From a virus, in IMG/VR virus record IMGVR_UViG_3300032304_000431, positions 1 to 28,804 of that record: a stretch of 28,804 nt of DNA; one strand, written 5' to 3'. Shown here piece after piece: positions 1 through 8,789 of the stretch. The notes beneath the pieces were generated by a model. It worked only from the letters and a program-made list of their open reading frames with translations, had not been told where the DNA came from and ran no database searches. The position numbers were made by a program, and so were the translations under genes. Every line of letters begins with the position of its first letter. Position 1 is the first letter of the stretch.

Positions 1-1
1 C

Positions 2-1054
2 AGCGCAGTTACTCCAGAGATGTCTAAAAACATGGTTCGCGCAGCGGGCGGCGGCATCTTGGCTTTTGCTGGTGACGACGAAGAAAATGACCCAATGTCG
101 GGGCAGATGGTTTCCTCCCCCGGCGACCCCCGTGCGTACAGTAATTTCAACCAAGAGTTGGTTCGTAGCATGGGCGCTATCCGCGACTTCAAGCCCGTAG
201 GCATGACCGCCAAAGAATACGATGACGCTATCTCCAATCGCTACGCGCTGTTGGGAAGAATGGCTGGTCCAGACCCGTACGCTGCCCAGACTGCAAACAT
301 AGAAGAGCAGCGTAAAGCAATCGAAAGCAGCCGAGGGCTAGGTCAAGCTTCCGCTTTATTTAAGGCGGCAAATGCAGCTGTCCAAGGTAACAATGCAATG
401 CGCGGCCTTGCTGGTGCGGGTGCAGCCTATGGCGAAGAAGCGGCTAAAGTGGCCCAAGCTGGCGCAGCTGAGAAACGTGCTCTAAGCAGCATGAATTTCA
501 ACTTGCTCGACGCACAACGCAAAGAGCGTATGGGTATGTCTCGTGAGGCTATCGAAGCAGCGAACCAAGCACGCAAAGACAAGACCGACCTCAATGCGGC
601 AGAAATCGCAAAGCAAAAAGCTCTCGGCACTCTTGCTGCGGCTGGCGCTCGCGCTACAAAACCTACTGGCACGGGTGGTGCTAATAGAGGTCCAAAGATC
701 AACGAACAGTTGGCTGCGGCTGAGATTGCTTATGAGAACAATCCTACTGAGGCAAACCTCAAAAACGTTAGTGCTTTGCGCCGCGCTGTAACTCTAACTA
801 AGACTACGGATGTAGGCACCCAGAAAGCTGAATTGGCTCGTATGCAGATTCTGTCGGGCGAAAACGCTAAAGTACAGGCTGCAATGAACAAATTACAGTT
901 CAATCCCAAGTATTTGGAAGCCAAAGACCAAGACGCGGTGTGGAAAGCGGAGCTGGAAAAACAACGCTCCCTATTCCCAACACCGGGCACCCCTATTCCC
1001 GTGAACAACAATTCAGGTGATAATACGCCACCGCCCCCTCCGGGTTTCCGATGA
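2..1054 (+). CDS. Probable virion-associated protein, 5' partial
   Basis: The reading frame is open to the left edge, so the true start probably lies outside the window. The first ATG is at 20, but no good ribosome binding site precedes it. The product is rich in alanine, glycine, lysine and glutamate. The middle (about residues 85-215 from the ATG at 20) is predominantly helical in composition with many Ala-Lys-Glu stretches. The C-terminus is a proline-rich tail after a run of asparagines. The N-terminal AAGGGILAFAG segment resembles glycine-rich segments I associate with phage structural proteins. It sits 13 bp upstream of the giant virion protein in the same direction, so a structural or internal virion role is likely. 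No enzymatic motif is visible. The family is not recognised with certainty. Confidence 0.7.
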   Translation, partial: SAVTPEMSKNMVRAAGGGILAFAGDDEENDPMSGQMVSSPGDPRAYSNFNQELVRSMGAIRDFKPVGMTAKEYDDAISNRYALLGRMAGPDPYAAQTANIEEQRKAIESSRGLGQASALFKAANAAVQGNNAMRGLAGAGAAYGEEAAKVAQAGAAEKRALSSMNFNLLDAQRKERMGMSREAIEAANQARKDKTDLNAAEIAKQKALGTLAAAGARATKPTGTGGANRGPKINEQLAAAEIAYENNPTEANLKNVSALRRAVTLTKTTDVGTQKAELARMQILSGENAKVQAAMNKLQFNPKYLEAKDQDAVWKAELEKQRSLFPTPGTPIPVNNNSGDNTPPPPPGFR

Positions 1055-1067
1055 AATAAGGCAAGCT

Positions 1068-4000
1068 ATGGCTCTCAAGACCGCTACCAATGACCAGACA
1101 GGCGAAAGTGTTGTTTTAGTTGGGGGTGAATGGAAGCCGGTTGCCCGAATTGCGACTAATGACAAGGGGGGTAAAGCTTACTTGGTCGGCAACGAATGGA
1201 TGGTGGACGACGCCGCACCTGCGGCCCCCGTTACTGAAAAAGCTACCACCCCTGCGCAAGTTCAAAATACTTTAGCCCCCGATTTTTCTGGTGGCATGGA
1301 TACTGGCGCGTCTGAGATCATGGGCGTGGCTACGCCTAAAAAGAAAAGCGTGCTTGAAGGCAAACAAATGCCAGCCCCTGAGCCATCGCCAATCAGCCGG
1401 GGTGTGGACCCCAAGTTTGTTGCTAGTACTAACGCATACCTTGACTCGTTACCCCGTGCGGAACGTGGCCTTGCTGTCGGCCAACTACAAGCTAAGGGCG
1501 GTATATACGCACAAGTTGCTGAAGCCTACGTACAAAGACACGAAGCGCTGGATGCTACTGCTGAGTCCCCTGTCACCAAACGTCTTGACCCTCGCTTAGA
1601 AGCCAGAACCGAACGCAAGATTGCTCAAGGTCGCGGAGCCGAAGGTGCTGGCCCCGAAACTGCCAAAGACATTCGGATGGGCAACGATGAGCGCTTGGCT
1701 CAGATGACCGCGACGCCGGAAGACGTTATCCGTATCCAAGAAGAATACGGCATTAGCCCAAAGATGAGCGGTATTGATGAGACTGGCCGAGTGATTAAAC
1801 GTATAGGCGCAAAGGGCGTTGCTGCGGGGCAGCAGGGGTACTACGGTGTAAAACAAGCCTTTGCCGACTTTGCAGGGGTAGAAGACGAAGATACAAAAAC
1901 AAAACTAAACAACCTTGACTCTATGTTGAAAAACATGGGCGAGTCCAAGTCAAAGCCCATTCAAATCATTGAAGGTGCTGCGGCGTCAATCATCCAACAA
2001 GCTCCCGCAATTATTGGTGGCCTGCTTACTGGGTCCGAGCCTCTGGTGTTGGCCAGCATGTTTACGCAAGCATTTGGTCAAAGCTACGACGAGAGCCGCC
2101 GACTGGGTCTGTCTTCAGAGGAGAGTCTTGCACGTTCCGCTGCAAACGCGTCGTTTGAACTTGTAGGTGAGAGGTTAGGTCTAGGCGCAACTTTAAAAGC
2201 TATTAAGGCGTCGGGTCGAGGAATTCCACTTTCTGAGTTGTCGGCGTACTACGCTAAAGCATTGGCCAGAGAAATTCCCGGGGAAGAAATTACGTACGCT
2301 GGTCAGTTTGCGGTTGATAAAGCCCACGGCCTCAATAAAGAAGCGGGGGTCAAACAGTTTATTGATGGCGCGGTGGACACCGCCCTTGCTACGGTTACTC
2401 AAGCTGGCATGATGTACGGCGGCGGTGCTGCGGCCAACAAACTTGTAAAGACTGTGCAAAACAAGGGGCTGGGGGAAGAGCCTGAAGTCCAACGCCCAAG
2501 CTATAAACGAGACCAAAGCTACGAAGGCACTGCTGAGGCCATGATGCGTCAGCGGGGTTTCCTGCAACCCGAGACAAAGACCGCACCTGCCGGAAACCAA
2601 CAAGTACCGCCCGCAGATGCACGCGTTGAGCCGACGCTGGATAACGAAGCGCTGTTAAAAGAACAACAGGTATCATCCACCCCCGCCGCTAAAGAGCAAA
2701 AAATTGCTGCGCTCGCCGACCGCATTGCATCCCGTGGTGTTGACCCGCAAGATGCCCTGCGTATTGCCAAGCTACAAGTAGAGTCAGATGAGCAGAAGAA
2801 ACTAGCCGCTGACGAAGCCGCTGCGGAAGAACTGCCGACGTACTATCCCAAAGAGAAGAACAACCGACTGAACGAGATTTTCCTTGAGCTAGTCGACCAA
2901 GGCGTACCGCCAAACAAAGCGCAGTTGATGGCTGGCCAACAGCTTGCTGCGGAGAAGGAAGACCGCAAGATTGCGGCTGCGCAAGGACGTAACATTAAAA
3001 AGGCCAAAACTAATGCGGCTACCACTACAGCTACAACAGGAGCAACAAATGTTGGACAACCTATCACCGAAGCAGGTGGAGTCAGCCCTAAGTTGGCTGG
3101 ACAGCCCGATCAAAACGCCCCCGCCACAGGAGCTGGAAAACTTGCAACCGATGGAGTGGTTTCTGCTGGACCGGATGTTACAGATGCTACTGCGGGAGAA
3201 GCAGTCAAGCCCAGTGCACTGACGCCAAAAGTTGAACTGGAGGTTGACTCCAAAGAAGCCTACGCCGAGCGTACAAAAGATGAGCCGAACGCTCCTAGTT
3301 ATGAAGATACAGACGCACGTGTAAATCGTGTGGCCGACCGCTATGAACAAGCGGGTATGCCTGAGAAGGCGGCAGAAGCACGCGAGTCTTTGCAAAAATA
3401 CCGCCCCAACTACATGGGCACTGCTGAACGCGAAGCTCAGCAAGATAAAGAATTAGCCGCTAAAGCGCCAACAAAGAAAAAAGAAGCTACCGTCAAACTG
3501 GATGAAAGCGGTAGAGGGATTGTTTCTAACGAGTCAGTTCTTGGGGGGCTTCGCAGAATTACTGAAGACGACGATATTACTTTTGATTACCCCAACCGCA
3601 ATGGTGCAGTAATGCTTACCGGTTTGGATAGGCAGGCTGGGGGGGAAAAAGGCCGCGCTTCTAATGCGTTACAAGCTCTAACTAAATGGGCGGATGACAA
3701 CAATGAAAAACTTGTGTTAATGCCTTCCGCCTCGGGGGAGTTAAGTCAGTCCGATCTAACTAGTTGGTACGAACGAAATGGATTTGTTGCACAGTCTGAT
3801 GGGGCAATGGAGCGCTCACCAACAGCTCCTGCGGCGGTAAAGGAAACACCTGCGGCTAAGGAACGGGCACCTTTAGGAACTGACCCGCTGTTTGTATACC
3901 TTGATAAGCGTGATGCGCTTATGACTAAGTTGGATGTAATCCAGCAACAAGGGGATGACTTAACTGACGAACGGGATAAGCTGCGCGACAAAGGAATTCA

Positions 4001-7000
4001 AGAGGGTAAGGGTGGGTCTGAATATCTTGATGAGATGAATGAGATAGACAAACAACGCGAAGCTAAAAACGCAGAGTTTTACGAAATTATTAGACAAATT
4101 GACGAGCTTGACGCCGAAAGAGCCGCAACTAGAGGAGCCCAAGTTGGCACTGAAACCACTGAAACCAAGCAAGCAGAAACGCAAGGACAAGAATCAGCCC
4201 CTGCCGCTGAAGTAAAAGAGAAGGGTAAGCGTGGCCGTAAGCCCCTTGCACCTGAGCAAAAGTCTGTATCTGAGCAGAAACGTAAGCAGCAACGTGTTGA
4301 GTTCAATGCGTTAAACCGCAAGATCGACAAGATCGAGGCCGACCTGAACGATGCCGTCACGCCAATCAATGAAGAAGAGATGGATACCGACGAGCAGATC
4401 AAGTCGTTGGAAGAAGAGAAGCGCCGCAAAAAGAACGCCGCTATCCGTGCGTTGTACGAAATCAGCAGAACCAACCAAGGCGCACCGGGTAAGCGTGCTG
4501 CCGAGCTACTCAAGAACCCAGCCATCACCAAGCGCGAGCTGAATGACGCCACTGCTGCCTACGATTTACAGAAGAAACTGAGTGGCCCGTCGGCTAACCG
4601 TTCTTCAGAAGGTATACCTGACCCAGCGTTTGCCAAGTTTAAAAACGGGGCGCAAGCTCTGACGCACATCATCAAGACTAGCAAGAACCCATTCCAAAAG
4701 TTCTTGGCCGAGCGCCTCCGTAGCGCCGTGGCTGGTGTTGAGTTTATGGTTATCGAGCAGGGTGACCCGCTACCAGCTGTTTTGCAAAGACCAGAAAACG
4801 CAAAAGAATGGGAACGTGCTCGCGGGTTGTTCTTACAAGATGGTAAAAAGCGGTATGTGTTTGTGCGTGGTACTAGCTTCACTGGCAACGTCGGCGCAAA
4901 CAACATTACGGTGCTGCATGAATTACTGCACGCAGCTACAAACAAGAAGCTTGAACTCGGCTTACTCGCAAGCTATCGTGGCTTTGACCAAGACGCAAAG
5001 ATCACCAAGTTTGTTAGAGAAATCAACGACCAGATGAATACGGCCTTTCAGTACTACGAGTACTTGGAAAGTAAGGGCATGGCCCCCATCGAGTTGCGCC
5101 GACTGGTCCAATCCACTGAGGAAATTGACGAAGAGACAGGCGAAAAAGACTACGGTATCTTTACGTTGCCGCAAGAATTCTTGGCGTATGGCATGTCTGA
5201 CCCAGTGTTCCAAGAGTTTTTGAACCAACTGCCGAGCAACAGGAAGAACATGTCTGGGTTTACCCGTTTTGTTACGGACATCTTAGATTTGTTTGGTCTG
5301 GGCAAAGACAAATTAACTGCGCTGTCGGACTTGATTAACGTCACCGACCAGCTCTTATCCGCAAAGAAAACTCCCACCATGCGGTTGGTTGAGTACGGTA
5401 TGCCCGATGAGAGTAAGCCATCTCGCTCGGCTTCGCTCCCACCAGAGGACGAAGAGGAAGTCAAACCCGGCACGTTGAGCAAGACAGCAAGCCCAGATAA
5501 CCGCACGGCAAAAGAAGTAATGCGCGATGTGGACATTGCTATTAACCAAGTGGCTGAGTCCCGCACAGCGGAAGAGTTGGCGAAGGACACTAGTGTGCTT
5601 CAACTGGCTACCGACCCTAAAGCACTGGCGGGGGCCGCTCGACGCATGTATGACTCGGCGTCTTTTGAATCTAAGCGCGTCCTTCTCAACGGGGCTACTA
5701 CTGACTTCATGGTTGAGATGGGCGAACGGGAAATACCTCAACTGCGCACAACATACCGCTATATCCAAGAGATGCACGGCATGACTGCCCGTTTGATGGA
5801 GGGCGCGGTTGACCCTAGTACGGTATTATTCAATGTCGTGAAGCAGGACCCCACCATGATGCGGCCTCTGTACGACTTGGCACTGGAGTCCACACTTGCA
5901 GAGATTGACCCATCTACTGACCGACGCAGTGCCAAACTCAACGCTAAGTACGATGCACTGACTGCCAAAGCGCAAAACGCATACAAGGCTATCCGTGATT
6001 ACTTCACTGACATGGCCTCGCTGTATAGCGCCTTACTAGATGACCAAGTAGCCGAGCTGCGCATTTCGTCAGAAGACAAGGCCAACTTGATGGCCAAGTT
6101 AAAGACTATCTATGAAGTCGGCGGCAACATAGTGCCATATTTCTCGCTTGTCCGACGCGGTAATTTCTGGCTGCGTGTAGATGGGAAGGGGAAAGAGCGT
6201 CAGTTCTACATGTTCCGCACTATGCAGGAACGAGACAAAGTTGCCTCGGAACTTGCGGCTAAACGTAAGTCTAGTGTGGATGAGTTAAAAGATAGCAAAG
6301 AATTTGAGACTGGTAATGACATCCGTTCTTTGCGCTTGGACTCTTACGACAACTCTGCCCCTAAGCTGACCGCAGTGATGGATGCCGTTGACAACATGAA
6401 GTTAACGGAGTCGGATACTAGCGGCACAATGGAGCAGCGCAGGGAGCGGATTCTTGAGGAAAAGAACAAGCTAAAGGATGCTATCTACCAGATGTATCTG
6501 ATGTCGTTGCCAGACCAAAACTTCCGTAAGAAATTTATTTCTCGTGAAGGCGTTACGGGTTTCACAACTGATTTGATGCAAAACTTTTCCGATACTGCGT
6601 CGGCTATGTCTGTGCAGTTAGCGCGTATTAAGTATGGCCGTAAGATTCGTAACTCGTTATTGGCTGCGCGTAAGTCAATTGAAAACCGAGGAGACTTGGC
6701 TCCGTACACTGAAGAGATGGAAAAACGGGTTAACCTTGAATTACCTGTGCACTATGACGAGTCCAAGATAACTCAATACACGGATGCGGCTGCTAACTTT
6801 GCCACTCGTTCCGCGTTCTTGTACTTCTTGTCTGGCGCTTCGTCAGCGTTGCTTCAGCCTATTAGCGTGATTCAGTTTGGATTACCGTTGCTTGGCGCAC
6901 GTCATGGATACGGCGCTACCGCGACTGAGTTTGCTCGTTTATTGGCTGTTTGGAACGGCTACGGTATGACTCGTAAAAACTCCGACGGTAGTACGACTTT

Positions 7001-8534
7001 AATCATGCCGACTATGCGTAACTCTAAGGCCATATCATTGGACCCTATCGAGAAACGTGCGATGGATAACATGATTGGTCGCAACGTAGCTCAAGTCACA
7101 TTGGCTGGTGAATTGATGGCTCGTAAAACCGCAACGACTGAGCAAACTATTTCTACTACCCGTCGTGTTGTTAAAGGGGCTTGGTGGGGCGCTACCGGCG
7201 CGTTGATGCAAACAGCTGAACGCTTGGCGCAAGAGGCTGTGTTCCTGATGTCGTTCCGCTTGTCTCGCCGCAACGCTAAGGAAAAGTTCCGTAAAACAAA
7301 GGCATGGAAAGCCGCTCCCAACAAGGGGCAGGCTATGGCCGATTTTGACAACGCTAACTTCCAAGGTTGGATTGACCAAGCTGTACTTGATACTCACGAG
7401 TCGCTCGGTAACATGACTGCTGAGAACCGCCCACCTCTTATGCGCGGTTCATTTGGTAAGGTTGCGTTGCAGTTCCAAATGTTCCCGCTTCATAACTACA
7501 TCTTGCTCGGCAAGAACAGCATGAAAATGATTGGGTTGATGGATACTAAAGACCGCGCAGAAGCGGCAAAAACATTCTGGGGGCAAATGGGCACGACTGC
7601 TTTGTTAGCTGGCGCAGTCGGCGTGCCGGGAGTCTACACAATGATTGGTTTCCTGAGCGGTATGTGGCGTGACTTCTGGGATTGGTACGATGAAGAAAAC
7701 GAGCGCCCAGCTGACTTGCGCGAGATGGACTTCCAAACTTGGTTCCGTCAAAAGTTCTTGCCTGAGCAGTTAGGCAATGAGTGGGCTAAGCTGGTTGACC
7801 GAGGCGTTTTGAACTACGCTACTGGCGCAGACTTCTCCAGCCGTTTGAGCTTGTCTAATATGTGGCTACGCGAAAGCAAAGAAACCAAGACTGAACGCGA
7901 AGGTGTATCGCAATTTATTATTGACCACTTGGGCGCTACTGTAAGCCAAGCGCTTACCTTTGCCGATGGCTACGATGCGTTCAAGAAAGGTGACTGGCGC
8001 ACCGCCGGTGAAAAAATTGCCCCCGCGTTTGTCCGTAATTGGATGTTCATGGGTAAGCAGGCTGTTGAAGGTGCAAAAGATAGTAAGGGTAGCCAGCTTC
8101 TTTCTAAAGACGCGATTACCACAGGCGAGTTGGTTTGGCGCACTGTTGGCTTTAACTCTGACAAGTTAGCTGACCTCCAGACTAACAACTTCAAAGTGAT
8201 CGGCCTTCAGCAGAAGATTGACAACGAACGTGGGGATATTCTGCAACGCCTCGACCTACACCTGCGTAAAAACGACATGCGGGAATACAAGCGGGCGTGG
8301 GATGACATGGAGAAGTTCAATACCAAGTATCCGTGGGTGCAGATTGACGACATTGCTGAATCCATCGAGAGTAAGCAGCAGCAGCGTGGTGAGTCTTGGC
8401 GCGGCGTAAGAGTTACTGAGAAGAACGCTCCGTATGCTGTGGAAGCGTTGAAAAAATCTCGGCTCGCCGCCGCTGAAGCGGAAAGAGAAGGTAAGGAACG
8501 GATTGAGCTCAAAGGCATGGCAAAGAAGGAATAA
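1068..8534 (+). CDS. Giant virion/ejection-type protein, PLxRFG-like with HELLH motif
   Basis: A 2488-residue protein. I chose ATG 1068 because AAGG lies 7 nt upstream; an in-frame ATG at 1017 would overlap the previous gene and lacks a site. Visible parts: two tandem N-terminal repeats (residues about 5-25 and 27-47, cores VLVGGEWKPV and YLVGNEWMVD); a glycine/alanine-rich helical region around 315-480; two related helical repeats near 546 and 603; a GNAT-like segment near 830-910 ending in WYERNGFV; a coiled-coil region about 943-1021; a zinc metallopeptidase-like HELLH at 1284-1288; a block PYFSLVRRGNFW at 1690-1701 resembling the PLxRFG signature; hydrophobic stretches near 1915-1965 and 2170-2205. 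Giant proteins of this type are found in tailed phages and are thought to be packaged and ejected with the DNA. That role is inferred. It is the last gene of the rightward block. Confidence 0.85.
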   Translation: MALKTATNDQTGESVVLVGGEWKPVARIATNDKGGKAYLVGNEWMVDDAAPAAPVTEKATTPAQVQNTLAPDFSGGMDTGASEIMGVATPKKKSVLEGKQMPAPEPSPISRGVDPKFVASTNAYLDSLPRAERGLAVGQLQAKGGIYAQVAEAYVQRHEALDATAESPVTKRLDPRLEARTERKIAQGRGAEGAGPETAKDIRMGNDERLAQMTATPEDVIRIQEEYGISPKMSGIDETGRVIKRIGAKGVAAGQQGYYGVKQAFADFAGVEDEDTKTKLNNLDSMLKNMGESKSKPIQIIEGAAASIIQQAPAIIGGLLTGSEPLVLASMFTQAFGQSYDESRRLGLSSEESLARSAANASFELVGERLGLGATLKAIKASGRGIPLSELSAYYAKALAREIPGEEITYAGQFAVDKAHGLNKEAGVKQFIDGAVDTALATVTQAGMMYGGGAAANKLVKTVQNKGLGEEPEVQRPSYKRDQSYEGTAEAMMRQRGFLQPETKTAPAGNQQVPPADARVEPTLDNEALLKEQQVSSTPAAKEQKIAALADRIASRGVDPQDALRIAKLQVESDEQKKLAADEAAAEELPTYYPKEKNNRLNEIFLELVDQGVPPNKAQLMAGQQLAAEKEDRKIAAAQGRNIKKAKTNAATTTATTGATNVGQPITEAGGVSPKLAGQPDQNAPATGAGKLATDGVVSAGPDVTDATAGEAVKPSALTPKVELEVDSKEAYAERTKDEPNAPSYEDTDARVNRVADRYEQAGMPEKAAEARESLQKYRPNYMGTAEREAQQDKELAAKAPTKKKEATVKLDESGRGIVSNESVLGGLRRITEDDDITFDYPNRNGAVMLTGLDRQAGGEKGRASNALQALTKWADDNNEKLVLMPSASGELSQSDLTSWYERNGFVAQSDGAMERSPTAPAAVKETPAAKERAPLGTDPLFVYLDKRDALMTKLDVIQQQGDDLTDERDKLRDKGIQEGKGGSEYLDEMNEIDKQREAKNAEFYEIIRQIDELDAERAATRGAQVGTETTETKQAETQGQESAPAAEVKEKGKRGRKPLAPEQKSVSEQKRKQQRVEFNALNRKIDKIEADLNDAVTPINEEEMDTDEQIKSLEEEKRRKKNAAIRALYEISRTNQGAPGKRAAELLKNPAITKRELNDATAAYDLQKKLSGPSANRSSEGIPDPAFAKFKNGAQALTHIIKTSKNPFQKFLAERLRSAVAGVEFMVIEQGDPLPAVLQRPENAKEWERARGLFLQDGKKRYVFVRGTSFTGNVGANNITVLHELLHAATNKKLELGLLASYRGFDQDAKITKFVREINDQMNTAFQYYEYLESKGMAPIELRRLVQSTEEIDEETGEKDYGIFTLPQEFLAYGMSDPVFQEFLNQLPSNRKNMSGFTRFVTDILDLFGLGKDKLTALSDLINVTDQLLSAKKTPTMRLVEYGMPDESKPSRSASLPPEDEEEVKPGTLSKTASPDNRTAKEVMRDVDIAINQVAESRTAEELAKDTSVLQLATDPKALAGAARRMYDSASFESKRVLLNGATTDFMVEMGEREIPQLRTTYRYIQEMHGMTARLMEGAVDPSTVLFNVVKQDPTMMRPLYDLALESTLAEIDPSTDRRSAKLNAKYDALTAKAQNAYKAIRDYFTDMASLYSALLDDQVAELRISSEDKANLMAKLKTIYEVGGNIVPYFSLVRRGNFWLRVDGKGKERQFYMFRTMQERDKVASELAAKRKSSVDELKDSKEFETGNDIRSLRLDSYDNSAPKLTAVMDAVDNMKLTESDTSGTMEQRRERILEEKNKLKDAIYQMYLMSLPDQNFRKKFISREGVTGFTTDLMQNFSDTASAMSVQLARIKYGRKIRNSLLAARKSIENRGDLAPYTEEMEKRVNLELPVHYDESKITQYTDAAANFATRSAFLYFLSGASSALLQPISVIQFGLPLLGARHGYGATATEFARLLAVWNGYGMTRKNSDGSTTLIMPTMRNSKAISLDPIEKRAMDNMIGRNVAQVTLAGELMARKTATTEQTISTTRRVVKGAWWGATGALMQTAERLAQEAVFLMSFRLSRRNAKEKFRKTKAWKAAPNKGQAMADFDNANFQGWIDQAVLDTHESLGNMTAENRPPLMRGSFGKVALQFQMFPLHNYILLGKNSMKMIGLMDTKDRAEAAKTFWGQMGTTALLAGAVGVPGVYTMIGFLSGMWRDFWDWYDEENERPADLREMDFQTWFRQKFLPEQLGNEWAKLVDRGVLNYATGADFSSRLSLSNMWLRESKETKTEREGVSQFIIDHLGATVSQALTFADGYDAFKKGDWRTAGEKIAPAFVRNWMFMGKQAVEGAKDSKGSQLLSKDAITTGELVWRTVGFNSDKLADLQTNNFKVIGLQQKIDNERGDILQRLDLHLRKNDMREYKRAWDDMEKFNTKYPWVQIDDIAESIESKQQQRGESWRGVRVTEKNAPYAVEALKKSRLAAAEAEREGKERIELKGMAKKE

Positions 8535-8538
8535 AAAA

Positions 8539-8559
8539 AGCCCCGCACTAGGCGGGGCT
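8539..8559 (-). terminator. Leftward intrinsic terminator
   Basis: An 8-bp GC-rich stem, AGCCCCGC with GCGGGGCT, and a 5-nt loop. On the minus strand it is followed by seven T residues (complement of 8533-8539). It sits between the two convergent blocks, directly after the giant gene's stop codon, and would end leftward transcription. On the plus strand there is no T tract, so rightward termination is less likely. Confidence 0.85.
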
Positions 8560-8575
8560 AACAGAGGGATGGCAA

Positions 8576-8588
8576 CTAACATTGTTAG
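8576..8588. repeat. Dispersed palindrome, 13-bp form
   Basis: CTAACATTGTTAG, a perfect inverted repeat around one central base. It lies between the leftward terminator and the stop codon of the last leftward gene. This is the only 13-bp copy outside a coding sequence. Confidence 0.8.
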
Positions 8589-8594
8589 TCTACG

Positions 8595-8789
8595 TCAGGT
8601 TCGCCAGACGCGCAACCCCTTAATTCCTTCCTCTATGGTTACTTTAGTAACCACATCAATATCCAGTCGGCGGGTTATCTGAGCGATAGTTTTTCTAGCT
8701 TGCTTGTGGTCGATGCAGGGCACAAAGAAACTGTGCCCCTTTCGGAATTTTCCCCAATTAAGCCGATACGTGACCGTCTCGATTCTCAT
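8595..8789 (-). CDS. Small conserved-looking phage protein, unknown function
   Basis: A 64-residue basic protein with core RKGHSFFVPC and a C-terminal GLRVWRT. The start is supported by GGAGG 9 nt upstream. It overlaps the 3' end of the primase-helicase gene by 32 bp and is the last gene of the leftward block, just before the terminator. The pattern of a short beta-rich N-terminus, a central helix (residues about 28-42) and a Val-Trp-Arg ending recalls small proteins in other phage replication modules. I do not recognise a function. Confidence 0.75.
   Translation of the reverse strand: MRIETVTYRLNWGKFRKGHSFFVPCIDHKQARKTIAQITRRLDIDVVTKVTIEEGIKGLRVWRT

Noticed and set aside
427-1011. Minus-strand frames within the virion genes
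   Set aside because: They are antisense to a long, clearly coding frame, lack ribosome binding sites and have shadow-like compositions.
4221-4250. AT-hook-like RGRKP in the giant protein
   Set aside because: A single short basic motif in a charged linker (around residue 1055) is too common to assign DNA binding.
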